Assembly: GCF_002042975.1 (NCBI RefSeq)
Contig: NW_018149967.1
Coordinates: 1,466,341-1,530,340, forward strand
From: Orbicella faveolata
Taxonomy: Eukaryota; Cnidaria; Anthozoa; Scleractinia; Merulinidae
Length of the DNA: 64,000 nt
Reading direction: 5' to 3'
Of the stretch, positions 12,601 through 22,476 are shown in pieces. How positions within the stretch are numbered: position 1 is the first letter of the stretch; each line of letters begins with the position of its first letter. The notes under the pieces were generated by a model. It was not told the origin of the DNA. It saw only the letters and a list, made by a program, of their open reading frames with translations, and ran no database searches. The translations under genes were made by a program, and so were the position numbers.

Positions 12601-15600
12601 TCCTCCAGTTTCAGGCCAAAAAAAGACATTTTCTGAAAATTATCGCGTTTTACGCCCATTATGCACAGTGTAGATCATGGTCTCTTGGCACAGAGAATTA
12701 AATAACGGTTATGCACCAACTTTGGCTCGTCACTATGTGTTTTCGTCGCGCATGATTTCACAAATTTGGCAGTAGTAGTTTTGGCGGGAACGGACGAGCG
12801 TAAAACCTGCTATGAAGGGATACATGAAATTAAGAAAAGATTGCCAATTACAATACAATAAGAAAGATTACAAATGATATCATTTTACTATTTGATTCTG
12901 GCTTTCACTATACTCACCAAATGGCGAGTGTCTGCTCTTTGTGTTAAGGATGAATATGAGTGTGCGAGCAGAAACATATCATCTACGCCCAGGCCCAGAG
13001 CGAGGAATGGTAAAACCTGTAAAACAAGAAATTAGTATATTGATTTAGCCGAGATTAAAAGCAGAACTCCCACTGAACGCTAATCATTTACTCGACACGA
13101 TAACCTTGAAAGAAATTCACCAATAAGCATTTCACTAAACCGAATGAATTGAACAAAACGAGGCATCGCAATAAACACAATTCGCAACTCGCCCCGTCCG
13201 AATGTCATATAGCAAATACTGGTCGCTTTTAAAACATAAAACTTTTAACGAAAGGTGGCCGAATTAAAGAAATATTAAGCAATCTTCGTTTAAGATTGAT
13301 TATTATAATTTAAAGATAACGCCACGAAATGCATTTAGAAGCAAAAAGACGTCCAAAATTTCAACATACGGGTTCAAATTAATCACCTTTTAAAGCGATC
13401 TTGGTTTCCCAAAATCTTGTCAGTTCTCACCTGTGTTGAAGCTGCGTTAAATGTGATGCCGCAAAGCGCACTGAAACCTAGCCCGGCAGCCACCGAGAGA
13501 GTCACAAGTAGAACTCCAGCAAACCCCAGAGCACCATGGGAATTGATTGGATCACACCAGCGCTTCAGGGTAAGGCATGCGTAGACGAGCTGCAACAATA
13601 GGAAGCAAGTTAGAACACACTGAGTGATTACGCTAGAGGATGCCTGTATTGCACCTTAAGGGAGATATTGGTCAACTTACGGTAAAGTTTAGCTCTAATA
13701 CAGAATTAGTATCAACTAACTAGTGGACTAATGCAAATCCTGCATTTTAATTGGCTACCCTACTAGAGGACTATTAGTAATAGTCCTCGAGTAGCGAAAT
13801 TGGCGAAATCGAGCGTGACGCTTTCTTTCGTTTTATTCCCAAATAAATATTTCTTTAACTTGCATTTGCTAACATTATTATTTCCTTTTCTGTCCAACTA
13901 GTTGGGTGATACTAAAACAGTTAGATCTACCCTTCGCCCTCAAGAGCCACGGGTCAATAGCCCATTCGGCTTCGCCTCATTGGCTACTGACCCGAAGCCC
14001 TTGCGGGTTACGGGTCTAATTGTTAATTATTAACATGATTATAAAGGGAGAGTTTATACGCACAGTAACCGGAAAAAGCAACATGAGATTTGACAGCTAA
14101 TTCGTTTTTTTCAGAGCAGTCTGAGTTGCTTTTGATTGTTTTCTGGTCGGTGTTGGTTTTAGATAAGTTACTGCAAAATTCTATAAAATGCTATTGATGG
14201 CTATAATCAAAGTCTATGACGTTTACAAGCCGATTACTCCATGGACTAGTCTCGATTCCAGGAAAAAAAGAGAGAAAGCCTGGGTTTGAGGTATTCTACT
14301 CGTTCACAGGATTCTCTCTTCCTCTTACAGTCGAAAGAGAAATATAAAGGACGCCAGGGGAAAACGATTGGGTCCGAAAGCATGCCCAGAACTAAGAATT
14401 CCCTATAAGCTGTCACTTGGATCGTCACGCGTGGCGTTGCGTTACTATTTTTATATAGTGTTTACCATAAGGATGTAACCAATAGCAATCCTTGTCACGC
14501 TTGTCTGTGAAAACTCTTGCAGTAAGTCCGTGACAGAGGCTGAGTCGAAAGCCAAGACATTGAACTCTTCTGTGTCTGTGACATCTTTGTTGATTTCCTG
14601 CGGGTTGAGAAAAAATTGAAGACACCATGCAAAGCGATTAAATTTATTTTTAAAAAACGGTTGTACTTCGTTAAAGGGTAACTGAAACATATACAGTTGA
14701 TAATCAGCTAGCAATCGATAAAGGTAAACTCATCCGCCCTAGCGAATTTGGAAAACGGATGTCTCAGAACTAGACATTTTGTGTTTTTATTTGTTCTGTC
14801 CGTTTGTTTTTCCTTTGCTCTGACAAACGTCAGTGATGGTAAGCTTGTAATTTAACTCTCGATCAAAGATTAAAATGCAGAAACCATCATCACTCAGTTC
14901 AACCTCGATCCCAGCCTGAGGAAAAGGAGAGGGAGCCTGGGATCGAGGTTGCCCTCAGTGAGCGAGAACGAACTTCACGTAGTATACAGAATGAGTCCTC
15001 TGGTAGTTTTTTTTTCTTTACCTCTGTGAAGCTCCTTTGCCATGCCTCTAAAACTTGTTTGGCTGCATCCATGTTCCACTCGACATTCAAATCTTGGGAT
15101 TTATCAGCCCATCGCTTGTACAAACCTTGCGGACCGGTTAAAACTAGAATTGTCTGCAAGGCTTTTGCACTGAGAGATAAAGAAATAATTCAATGTTAGT
15201 TGCTAGTTCCAAAGTACAGAGAAAGTGTTTAAAGTACGTTTTTGCTATGTTATAGTCGAAGGTAGTTGGAATTCTCTTTATACGCCAGAGAATGAACTGC
15301 GCCCGCCGCAGTCCTGAAACATATGTCTGAGACCACCTTGACCTAATAGTTTGGTAAAAAAAAAAACGGCTTTTTGTTTTGTTTCCAGAGCGGCTGGCCC
15401 TAGTACGGCAGAAAAACGCATCCCACGAGAATGGAGAAAGTTGACAACGTTACTTTTCAATAAAAGTTTGAACCCTTTCAGTCTGAAGTTGTATTACAAT
15501 AATAATTCTTGGTACTGACTTTTGCCACGCCGTAAATTTGAATGTCAGAAGACCATTCTCAGAAGCTTCCATCTACTCGTAGTTCAAAGGCTTTTTTCTA

Positions 15601-18600
15601 CTGGATTGACTAAGCTTTGAAAGCCTTGTTCTCTCACCTTTTCAACGTGTTATTGCTCTTCTCCGTTCCTCCGACTACCAGCTCTTCTGCCCATTGCATG
15701 AATTCTGTAGCGAATCCTCTGCACCCTCCAGTCAGCTCTTCCTTTACATTTGGCACCTGTGCGAAGAGGGAAGCATAAACGGGTTTGCAAAATGCATTTC
15801 ATTGATTGAGGAAGAGGCTTGACAGCGATAAATGCCTGGTTGGGGTTGGGTTGGTGGTGGTGGTGGAGGNGGCTGGTTGTTGGATTGCAGCAGATAGGCG
15901 GCGGGAAGTTTCCTCGGGAAGAGGAAAAGGAGAATAGGAAGCTAGGAACCTGTAGTGAAGGGAGCCAGGACAACAGGAAGACACTGCGCAATGCCATGGA
16001 GTATTTTGCAATGGACAAAACAAAACAAAACAAAAAAACACAAACAGACCAGAGCCCTATTTGTGATTTCACACATACATACTAGTTATATGAAACGCTT
16101 TCGAGTGGTATACCATTCCATAAAAAATACAGTGGTCAACACAATCTCTGCGACAAACGTGCGGCCCATGACGGGAAGGTTGGATGTAATACTGTCGAAC
16201 ATACAACGGCTTTCCTGTATTATGATTGGCTGTATTTTCTATAGCATGATATAAAGCATGATCTTACCATATATGGTAATCCTCTTACCTTTCCTGTTTT
16301 CTTGTTCGGCGCTGTTGTCGGACAGTCCTGCTCTGACGGATCAAGACACGGTTTCTCTTGATAACCTTTGATTATACCAGCCTGTAAGGACGTAACACAA
16401 TGAAAGGCTAATGGTTCAAGCGTGAATCTTGAAGGACCCTAGTCAACCTCTGCCATTTTCGATGCCATCGAAATTATTGATAATGTATGGTGAAGCGAAT
16501 TCTTATTGTTTTACTGTAAGTTGTGTTCCTGAAGGTATGTTTAATTATCTTGAGTAGTTTCAAAGGGATTTACTTCGTTTCGACATGCTCCGAATAACAT
16601 ATAATAGCCAAATTCTTGCATGTAAACAAAAACAAGGGCGTGGCTGACCCTTTCGATGTTAATAATGAACCGAGTGTGTCAATCAGTGTTCACTTGCTTT
16701 CTAGACTGCTGGTAGTCGGTTTTTTCTCTTAGGGTCAGACGAGTGTTTATCTGTCAACAGGAACGCATAAGCGCGGTTTGGGCGTGAAGGGGTTGAGGCG
16801 AGTGCTCCACCCATGTCTCGCCCCAATCCCCTATCGTCTTAAAAGTCTCGTCTCATAATCCCCGCCTCATTTCGAGAGAACAACAGAATGCCAGTAGTTT
16901 TAGCTGTTTACTTGCTTTCGAACTCAGTAAGACAGTTCCTTTAGGAACTATCTAATTATATCTAAACCGACCCTAGCGCTTTTAAATATGCCTTGATCTT
17001 CGCCACGACGATCCGGGGGCGTGGCTTGAACTTATTTGCGGGCGTTTTGAGAATGAACATCCTAAGAGGTACGAAAACCGTTTTTTTAACGCCTAAAAGG
17101 TACGACGAGCACCAACGTCCCTTTTATATGGGCGTAAGATATATATGGGGCGTCCACCNCCCCCCCCCCTGTACGATCCCACAAAATCAAACAGCTATTT
17201 TCCAGATCACCAACCTTGAAAAACAAATCCTTGATTTCCTGTCTGCCTTCAATTTGAAATGCATCCAACAGACCCAGAAGAAAAGCGGGATCGCTCTTTG
17301 TCCATTCCAAGGGAAAGATTCTGACAAGAAAACAAGAAATGCGTTACAACGAATTCTATAATCCACAAGGAGAAAAATTCCAAAGGACACTTTGGACCAA
17401 AATAAAGAGGAACTTAAAAAAAAAAAACCAAAAAAAAACCAATTACAATTGCAATTACACGGTACGATAAGTAAGCCTTTCTACCTCTAAAAATCAAAAG
17501 CCAGTATTTACAAGCACTAAATCTATGATTCATATCAAACTGTAAAAGTCTTTGTCTGGTGTTATTTATGAACGCAAACTCAGACAAAGAGAAGTTTTCT
17601 AGTAAGTGTCGAAAGTGCTCCGTCTGGAATTGCTCTGGTTTTTGCTTTGCTGCGTTCTGTGATGGTTTAAAACTAAACCTCGCGCAACCAACTTAAACAA
17701 TCCGATACAACGAAAACCAAAACTTGACTTGGTGAAGCGCCCGATACTTGTATTTGATTCGAGTTTTCATTGGTTCACTTGAGTTGTTTTCGTTGACTGT
17801 GATGGGCCATTGCAATTGATTCGGTATTGGTTTTTATGTCACCGAAATGAAAACCGGGCGAAATCGGCTAACGAGCCTTGAACTCGCAAAAATTCGCTTT
17901 ATAGTCAAACCTAACTGGAAAAAATATTAACGAGAGCTTGCTAAATATTCAGAATACTTACTTAGCTTCGTCTGGTAGAGGAGCTCTTAGTTTAAGAACT
18001 TTCGCGCCATCCCAGAAACAATCCAAAGGAGATATTATGAGACATGGGATAATGGCTGAGACAATCTAAACGTTTGTCAAAAAAAGAAATAGTTAGTGAA
18101 AGCTAGATTGTCGAAGTCGGAACCAGAAGCGGAAGAATAAACCAATCACAATGTTTGATTCCGGGCCTTGTGATTGGTTGGTTCTTTCGCTTCTGCTTCC
18201 GACTCCGACAATCTAGATTTCACTAGATCATAGGCGACGGAGTCGTAAACAGAATTGGAAGAAATGGAAACGTACTGATTCTTCCGACTACGATTCCATC
18301 GAGCTTATGACTCCGCTTACGACTCGGATTTTCGATTTTTACCTGGTCATAAGCGCTCTTACGATTCTGACTACGACTCCGTCCCTAGTTAAAACCAGCA
18401 TTTAATTATTAGGTACAGCAGATTTTTGATCTTCCGCCGAGTGCTAGAAACATGCCAGATATCAAAAATGTATGATAAAAAGCGTGAGAAGCAAAGAAAA
18501 TCTTATTTCTTCGTTTTCTCTTTATTTTTAGTATCGATTGAGAAAATATATCAAACACGAAAAACCGTGTTTGACCACATTTCGAAAGACCTCGAAGTTC

Positions 18601-21600
18601 GTCAAAAATACTCGGTTACACGTCGTCTTTTCAACTCTTTTCTCGGTGTTTGGAAATGTGGTCAAACGTGGTCTCTCGTGTTTGATATATAACTTCAAAA
18701 CGTGTCAACACAAAACTGTACGTCAATTGAGCAGAACAGATTTGTAGGATCAAACGTTTGATAGATTTTTCAATTTCACTGAAGGCTGGTAATAAAAAAT
18801 TAAGATCTAGATACCAACTTTGCCTCCCCAGTTCCCCACTGGCCTATTCGCACCAGTCTTCGCTCCACTTACCCCATCCACTAGTGAGATATTGAACTTC
18901 GGTACCTCTGGAACATAACACAGGTCATTATGCGTCCAGGTCCTAGAGGAAAAGAAAAGCTTAGACATCGGTTGAAGAAGCTAATGTCACAATATTTCAA
19001 GTCATTTTTTTTTTCTGATGAGGAAATTAGTTAGTCCTTGCGGTTTAAAAATAGTAGTTTCCTTAGCTGTCGTGACATATTTGTGTGAACGGTAGACCTA
19101 ACCGTAGAAATAAAGCTGCGTTTTCAAATTTCGCCGGCGTAGTGTGGACAGGGCGACTAAAACATCTTTCACGTGGGTAAACAAGAATTGAGAAGTGCTC
19201 TGCATGTCAAGTTAAGTTATTACACGATGAATGGAAAACTCACTTGCCAAAAATGTCCACCTTGACATCAATAGCAGCCTGCACTGCCTTCAAATGCCGC
19301 TGTAATGAATCTATCGACAAGATGTTGCTTTCTTGATCATTATTATTAACATAATCATCATTGGCAGCGTGGATTAATAGTTCATTAGTTGTTCCACTGC
19401 CTTCTCCGAGTGAATCCTTTGTGTATTGTAATTCTTTCTCTAGTCGTCCATCAACTATAACAAAACAAATCAAACACGATTAATCCCACAATACAAATTT
19501 ACAGAAAAAAAAAGAGAGTGTAGTATTCTGAGAATACGGAAGGGGCAGGGGGGGCGCTTTGATGGCTACCTGCCTGTAGTTACCCCTCAGAGATAAATTT
19601 AACCCTATGACAGAGGCAAACTGCTCACAAAAATCAAACCTTTTGGAGCGGCACATAACTACCGTAAACTCCAAAGTAACCACCCTTGCTTCCGGTGATA
19701 CTTTCGGAATTAGCAGCCTTTGGGGCTTGTTACTTTCGGGGAATAAAGTTGGTACGACTGAGCTCTTTTTACGAAATAAAACAGCTCTTTAAACATCAAA
19801 TTAATTTTTTCGTTCCAGTTTAAATCTATGTTGCTGTCACATGGGTCGGCTCTTAATGTTTGACCAGTGTTGTCAGTGGTCGTACGAAAAGATAGTCAGA
19901 TACAGTAAACTGTAAACTGAACTGCTACGTTGGTCTGCTTTAACAATTTGTTTGAAACGGTGTAACCTGAACTGATGAAACACGAATTGACATTTCCGCG
20001 CTTCGTGGCATAAGCGATACCTAGGAAAATAACATATATTTATTTGTACAGATTTGTATTGTCATTTAAAAGCCCTACCAGGGGAGTGCTATTAAGGGTA
20101 TTGTATAATTGTATAATTATCCACTTATTAAATAACAAAACTCGCCGAATTAGGCTATCACTAAACTGTTTTGTTTGTATTGCCACTGAAAAGCCCCACC
20201 TTTAAAAAGGTGTAGTATACATGGTATAGGTTTTGTAAACCGACCAACAGTTACACGATTTCATCGCGATTTCAAGTCACGGTATTTTAAGTTATTTTTG
20301 CCTCGTACAAAATTACTTTTAAATTGAAGGAAACCTGAAAACAGTAGTTCACCAAGATAGAAAAACATCAAAGGGATAATAATAAACCTTAAAGGAACAA
20401 GGGTGGAGAAGATTAACACGGATTACAAACGACGAAATTAAAAATTTAGCCTTAACTTGTTTTTATGCTGATTCTTCGCAATTACAACAACTGCTTTCAA
20501 TCTTTTAATCTGCATTTTTACATAAATCTTTCATCAGGCAGATATCCGCTCTCTGAAGCTTTCTCAAGGCATTTTCCGACACTCAGTTTTCTTTCTTTTC
20601 CAAGTTTTAACTTTACTTAAACGTTTTTTTTTTTTTTTCATTATGGCGGAAGGTAACAACCCTTGGGTGGATGAAAAATGAAAATAAAGAGGAAACGCCG
20701 TCCAATCAGACTTAAAAGCAGTAAAATCAGCTGCTAGAAGCAAAAACATTGATCACAGGTCCCCTGCGTGATGTATGAATGGCGTCAGATCACGCCACTC
20801 GAACAAGCTCATTTGTATGCACAAACGCGACTTCCGGTCCATCATGTTTACATCTACTACGTTTGAGTTCCCTCGACATTTTTTAAATAGCGAACTGTTC
20901 ACCAAACTGGGAGTTATTTTGAAAATTAAACAGAGATAATGCCACTTAATGCCTTAAGTTTTCGTATAATGTTTAATTTCTAGCGCCGTTTCCATCTCCA
21001 AGCGTATTTTCGCTTGAATCGTGACCTCTGCCTGTAAACCCAGGGCGAGCCCATGGGCATTGCATGAACACGGCATACGATTACTGAAGCAAATCTAATG
21101 GTCGCCTGTAAAATTGAGTAAATTTTTAACGATCGCTCTGATTTAGACTGTTTAGGTCTGTTTCGTTGTGAACTGACGAAACTAAACTTAAAACTGATAA
21201 CAAGAACTATGAAGCAGAATTAAGTTCTCGAAAAAACCGCGATGTCATGGTCGTAAATGTAAGCTTAGTCGTGTATACTGACTGACCCGCTGCGATTTTC
21301 GATAATGAAGTACGTTATAGAGTGGTAGAATTGGAGGCACTGGCAAGCTGCGATCTTGCTCTTGAAACCAAGGCCGATTCTCTTGCAAAAGAAAATTCTG
21401 ATGTTAGTTTTAGCTAGCTTTCCGAGTCGGGTTGAATGCGATCATTTTACACCTACACTTAAAAATACAAACCTAGTGATATCACGTATGTTACAAGCAG
21501 GTTACAACTCACCTTCCATCCACAATTTTTCCACATCTGTTTCGATTGTTGCTGTTATGATCCCGACAGAAAGTCCGATCAGAACGAAGAAACCCGCAGC

Positions 21601-21696
21601 AAGAACTGCCCAACAGTTTCGCCGAGAAAAACGTCCCAACTTGAAGAAAATCGCTTGAAGCTTCGATCGTATTTTAATGGCAACTTGTTGACCCAT
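3369..21696 (-). CDS. ptch: Gene A: Patched, Hedgehog receptor, 24 coding exons, complete
   Basis: Patched is a plasma-membrane sterol transporter-like receptor of the RND superfamily that binds Hedgehog and restrains Smoothened. I assembled 24 exons with GT-AG borders; lengths total 3642 nt, giving 1213 residues in unbroken frame. Order: short cytoplasmic N-terminus, TM1 (about 28-48), first extracellular domain (about 50-375), TM2-TM6 sterol-sensing domain (about 378-545), cytoplasmic middle loop (about 545-685), TM7 (about 687-706), second extracellular domain (about 707-965), TM8-TM12 (about 967-1115), C-tail to 1213. The RND acidic residues are present: GLGVDD in TM4 (D454, D455) and GVGVEF in TM10 (E1031). 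Start: ATG in AAAATGG at 21694..21696, near the point where vertebrate Patched reaches its conserved pre-TM1 segment; an upstream exon cannot be excluded. The next gene upstream is a second Patched (gene B). Human PTCH1 is about 1447 aa; the shorter loop and tail explain the difference. Confidence 0.95.
3812..4147. mobile_element. MITE, CACACTACG family, copy 1
   Basis: Starts GTCCACACTACGTCGGAAAA and ends with the inverted form (CGGCGTAGTGTGCACGAAGCC). Internal GAAAACG words repeat in both directions. Reverse-orientation relative of 9065..9457; lies between gene A exons 24 and 23. No coding capacity. Confidence 0.7.
4228..4327 (-). CDS. ptch: Gene A exon 23 (TM12)
   Basis: Residues 1086-1119. 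[20 protein letters not shown], then [11 protein letters not shown], matching [20 protein letters not shown]. 100 nt in both paralogues. Confidence 0.94.
4549..4730. mobile_element. Long-hairpin MITE
   Basis: Ends GCAATAGACCACAAG and, inverted, GCAATAGGCCACAGG. The core is a perfect 32-bp stem (4607..4638 with 4642..4673) around a 3-base loop. Lies in the intron between gene A exons 23 and 22. Confidence 0.75.
5228..5370 (-). CDS. ptch: Gene A exon 22 (TM11)
   Basis: Residues 1039-1086. [20 protein letters not shown], then [17 protein letters not shown], matching [20 protein letters not shown]. 143 nt in both paralogues. Confidence 0.94.
5913..6242 (-). CDS. ptch: Gene A exon 21 (end of extracellular domain 2, TM8-TM10)
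   Basis: Residues 929-1038. [20 protein letters not shown], then TM8, TM9 and [25 protein letters not shown] in TM10, with the conserved acidic E1031. One 330-nt exon, where gene B has two (192 + 138 nt). The last ~130 nt are nearly identical to gene B exon 21b (see findings). Confidence 0.95.
6686..6774 (-). CDS. ptch: Gene A exon 20
   Basis: Residues 899-928. [20 protein letters not shown], then [10 protein letters not shown], like [20 protein letters not shown] and DTSDFVEAIE. Confidence 0.9.
6871..6940 (-). CDS. ptch: Gene A exon 19
   Basis: Residues 876-899. [20 protein letters not shown] corresponds to [20 protein letters not shown]. Short (70 nt), but framed by TTGTAG and GTGATC with matching phase. 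Confidence 0.82.
6991..7066 (+). mobile_element. tRNA-like SINE head
   Basis: TTAGCTCAGTTGGTAG resembles the tRNA A box and GGTCGTGAGTACAAATC a decayed B box/T arm; CCGGC and GCCGG ends can pair. The anticodon arm does not fold cleanly and sequence continues past the tRNA end, so a SINE fragment fits better than a working tRNA gene. Confidence 0.55.
7145..7345 (+). repeat. Dispersed ~200-bp repeat, copy 1
   Basis: From CACGGTATTTTGAGTTG to AAATTTAGGCTAAAC. Clearly related to 20270..20462 (same strand) and 53215..53430 (opposite strand), sharing AATTGAAGGTAACCTGAAAA and GGATGGAGAAGAT-type words. No ORF and no terminal repeats seen; family unknown to me. Confidence 0.65.
7559..7669 (-). CDS. 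ptch: Gene A exon 18
   Basis: Residues 839-875. [20 protein letters not shown] aligns with [20 protein letters not shown]. 111 nt in both paralogues; donor GTATGT. Confidence 0.9.
7765..8062 (+). repeat. GGTACC-word degenerate tandem repeat, copy 1
   Basis: Words such as CCCTAAAAGGTACC and CCCTAAGCGGTACCAAAACC recur at roughly 20-60 bp spacing; ends with AGCACCCCCGTCCTTTTTATA and poly-C. The same sequence family is at about 17000..17171. Confidence 0.6.
8075..8207. mobile_element. MITE with TGATGACGTAGCTT inverted ends
   Basis: CATTCTGATGACGTAGCTT at the left faces AAGCTACGTCATCACTTTGG at the right. Short, palindromic, noncoding, in the intron between exons 18 and 17 of gene A. Confidence 0.65.
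8250..8392 (-). CDS. ptch: Gene A exon 17
   Basis: Residues 791-838. [13 protein letters not shown] ... [12 protein letters not shown] aligns with LQDAFDSDWETGK ... DDGVLAYKLLVQ. 143 nt, the same as gene B. Confidence 0.9.
8853..8931 (-). CDS. ptch: Gene A exon 16
   Basis: Residues 765-791. IPNIIRIPD ... [14 protein letters not shown] aligns with LPKMWLHYFRDWLQG. Confidence 0.88.
9065..9457. mobile_element. MITE, CACACTACG family, copy 2
   Basis: TTAAGGCCCCGTGCACACTA at the left, and TGTGGACGGACCTTA inverted at the right. Inverted relative of 3812..4147. The flanking TTAA/TTA suggests a TTAA-type target, by inference. Confidence 0.7.
9497..9733 (-). CDS. ptch: Gene A exon 15 (TM7, start of extracellular domain 2)
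   Basis: Residues 686-764. [20 protein letters not shown], then [13 protein letters not shown] and [14 protein letters not shown], close to DGLDLTDIVPRET and FKYFSFYNMYIVTQ. 237 nt in both paralogues. Confidence 0.94.
10054..10194. mobile_element. MITE with TTAGTTAGTTGGGGCGC inverted ends
   Basis: GTTTAGTTAGTTGGGGCGCA faces GCGCCCTAACTAACTGAACG. G+C-rich interior without an ORF. Intron between gene A exons 15 and 14. Confidence 0.6.
10455..10836 (-). CDS. ptch: Gene A exon 14 (cytoplasmic middle loop)
   Basis: Residues 558-685. Low-complexity Asn/Ser/Thr-rich loop ending [20 protein letters not shown], which matches [20 protein letters not shown] just before TM7. 382 nt against 943 nt in gene B. 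I see no PPxY ubiquitin-ligase motif. Confidence 0.9.
11463..11581 (-). CDS. ptch: Gene A exon 13 (TM6 and start of middle loop)
   Basis: Residues 519-558. [20 protein letters not shown], then [12 protein letters not shown], like [20 protein letters not shown] and RREDRRLDIFCC. 119 nt in both A and B. The donor (GG|GTTAGA) is the least certain border, but its phase fits the neighbours. Confidence 0.88.
11905..12020 (+). mobile_element. MITE fragment related to the intergenic element at 23887..24053
   Basis: Shares GCTGGGTTTTAA.TTTTCGCG, AACCAATCAGA, GCGACACGGATC-like and GAATTTTCGGGT words in the same order. Noncoding. Confidence 0.5.
12163..12291 (-). CDS. ptch: Gene A exon 12 (TM5)
   Basis: Residues 476-518. 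[20 protein letters not shown] aligns with [20 protein letters not shown]. 129 nt. Confidence 0.93.
12918..13016 (-). CDS. ptch: Gene A exon 11 (TM4, GVDD motif)
   Basis: Residues 443-475. [20 protein letters not shown]: the two adjacent aspartates (454, 455) are the conserved RND-family acidic pair of TM4. 99 nt. Confidence 0.95.
13431..13589 (-). CDS. ptch: Gene A exon 10 (TM2-TM3, sterol-sensing domain)
   Basis: Residues 390-442. [11 protein letters not shown] and [20 protein letters not shown] are close to LAYACLTMLRW and [20 protein letters not shown]. This is the exon not found in gene B. Confidence 0.95.
13706..13915. mobile_element. MITE with TTAGTATCAACTAACTAGT inverted ends
   Basis: TTAGTATCAACTAACTAGTG faces AACTAGTTGGGTGATACTAA. 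It is followed by a separate inverted CGGGTCAATAGCC / GGCTACTGACCCG pair at 13950..13995. Gene A intron between exons 10 and 9. Confidence 0.65.
14466..14597 (-). CDS. ptch: Gene A exon 9 (end of extracellular domain 1, start of TM2)
   Basis: Residues 346-389. [20 protein letters not shown] matches [20 protein letters not shown]. 132 nt, the same as gene B exon 9. Confidence 0.92.
15022..15169 (-). CDS. ptch: Gene A exon 8
   Basis: Residues 296-345. [20 protein letters not shown] ... [11 protein letters not shown] aligns with [20 protein letters not shown] ... ILEAWQRTYVE. 148 nt, the same as gene B exon 8. Confidence 0.92.
15638..15756 (-). CDS. ptch: Gene A exon 7
   Basis: Residues 257-296. 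[20 protein letters not shown] matches [20 protein letters not shown]; continues VVGGT. Confidence 0.92.
15870..15870. other. Single N beside a GGT microsatellite
   Basis: Lies right after GGTTGGTGGTGGTGGTGGAG; probably an uncalled base. Other single Ns are at 2359, 17159 and 62623. Confidence 0.8.
16289..16381 (-). CDS. ptch: Gene A exon 6
   Basis: Residues 226-256. [20 protein letters not shown] matches [20 protein letters not shown]. Exons 5+6 total 199 nt, which as I recall is the size of one human PTCH1 exon (exon 6). Confidence 0.92.
17000..17171 (+). repeat. GGTACC-word degenerate tandem repeat, copy 2
   Basis: AAGAGGTACGAAAACCG, CCTAAAAGGTACGACGAGCA and TCCCTTTTATATGGGCG, then N and poly-C; same family as 7765..8062. 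It abuts gene A exon 5 on the 3' side. Confidence 0.6.
17215..17320 (-). CDS. ptch: Gene A exon 5
   Basis: Residues 190-225. [20 protein letters not shown] aligns with PLRWTNFDPLEFLEEL. Ends phase 0 at FFK. A Patched repeat-rich segment with a poly-C tract lies just below it. Confidence 0.88.
17962..18065 (-). CDS. ptch: Gene A exon 4
   Basis: Residues 156-190. Contains [16 protein letters not shown], a near match to the highly conserved [16 protein letters not shown] of Patched extracellular domain 1. Confidence 0.93.
18094..18225. mobile_element. Hairpin MITE, TAGTGAAAGCTAGATTGTC ends
   Basis: TAGTGAAAGCTAGATTGTCG faces CGACAATCTAGATTTCACTA; inner GTCGGAACCAGAAGCG faces CGCTTCTGCTTCCGAC. 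A related inverted stretch (GGCGACGGAGTCG ... CGACTCCGTC) follows at 18226..18385. Confidence 0.7.
18546..18690. mobile_element. Hairpin MITE, ATATATCAAACACG ends
   Basis: ATATATCAAACACGAAAAAC .. GTTTGACCACATTTCG faces GAAATGTGGTCAAACG .. CTCGTGTTTGATATAT. A one-sided, degraded relative sits at 54545..54640 next to the N gap. Confidence 0.7.
18873..18942 (-). CDS. ptch: Gene A exon 3
   Basis: Residues 132-155. Reads [16 protein letters not shown]; equivalent to WKLEHLCYKSG in vertebrate Patched. 70 nt, bordered by ctag and GTAAG. Confidence 0.88.
19083..19159. mobile_element. MITE fragment, CACACTACG family
   Basis: CTAACCGTAGAAATAAAGCT then GCGTTTTCAAATTTCGCCGG and CGTAGTGTGGAC: one end of the elements at 3812 and 9065. 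Confidence 0.6.
19244..19454 (-). CDS. ptch: Gene A exon 2 (start of extracellular domain 1)
   Basis: Residues 62-132. [18 protein letters not shown] aligns with the vertebrate GGRVSRELNYTRQKIGEE region. 211 nt, 21 nt longer than the gene B exon, owing to an Asn/Asp-rich insert (YVNNND). Confidence 0.93.
20270..20462 (+). repeat. Dispersed ~200-bp repeat, copy 2
   Basis: Same family and strand as 7145..7345 (CACGGTATTTTAAGTT, TTAAATTGAAGGAAACCTG, AGGGTGGAGAAGATTAAC). Lies in gene A intron 1. Confidence 0.65.
21513..21696 (-). CDS. ptch: Gene A exon 1 (N-terminus and TM1), repeat unit 1
   Basis: Residues 1-61. Begins [12 protein letters not shown]; the KLG...NCWAVL stretch matches the vertebrate FKLG...KNCG segment before TM1, and the exon ends [10 protein letters not shown], like ETNVEELWVE. 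The donor GTGAG lies at 21512 downward. This copy is the one next to exon 2; identical copies lie at 27896..28079 and 34746..34929. Confidence 0.93.
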
Positions 21697-22476
21697 TTTA
21701 CTATATGTAGCCTTTTACGGACGATCTCGTGAAAAAAATTCAAATATTGCTAACATCAAGAATGCTACATTCTACTGTGAATACAGTGTGATCAAGCAGC
21801 ATTTCCTAGTGGCCTGCTAGAGTCCTAGAAATGTGTTATTCACGCCGCATTTTATAAACACTGTCAAGCTCGTAAAATATCGTGCATGCAATCGAGGCTC
21901 ACCGGAACAGCGGGAAAATGTAAATGAAGCCACCTTGTTTTTGTTGATGATCGCTAGTAACATAACAAACATGGGTTTCGTGATGACGTGAAACGTCAAC
22001 AACTAAGCAAGCAGAAAATTTATTTTCGTTTGCAGCTTGCAAACAAAAGAATTGCTTAATATATTCTCCCCAAAATATGTTCATTTACTTGATAACTAGA
22101 ACAGATTTGACCCTCTTTCTTTAGTAACATGTTCAGTTTTCGTCCGACACTCATCCTTCCTTCTCCAAAACTAGAGGTTTTATACCCCTCTAGGTTTAAT
22201 TACAGAGAAAAATCACATGGTATAAACCGTTACAAAACAGCTTGACCCTATGTAATCGTGCAAAAATGTTTCGCGCAGCACTTCTCATGGCGTCCTGGCT
22301 ACAAAGATGAGATATAGCCTGGTTCCACCGAAGTGACAGCGTGACAGCGGGAAATACGTTTGCGTTCGCAGATTAGAAACGCTTGTATGATTTTCATGTG
22401 CATGACGGTTCGTCTTTGAAATTGTGTTCTCAATAATTAGCTTTTCTCTAGAATCCACGAGAAGAACGCAAAAACT

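Noticed and set aside
20564-20749. Open frame [12 protein letters not shown] on the minus strand at the unit borders
   Set aside because: Spans the poly-T junction, changes sequence between copies, and has no family similarity or splice context.
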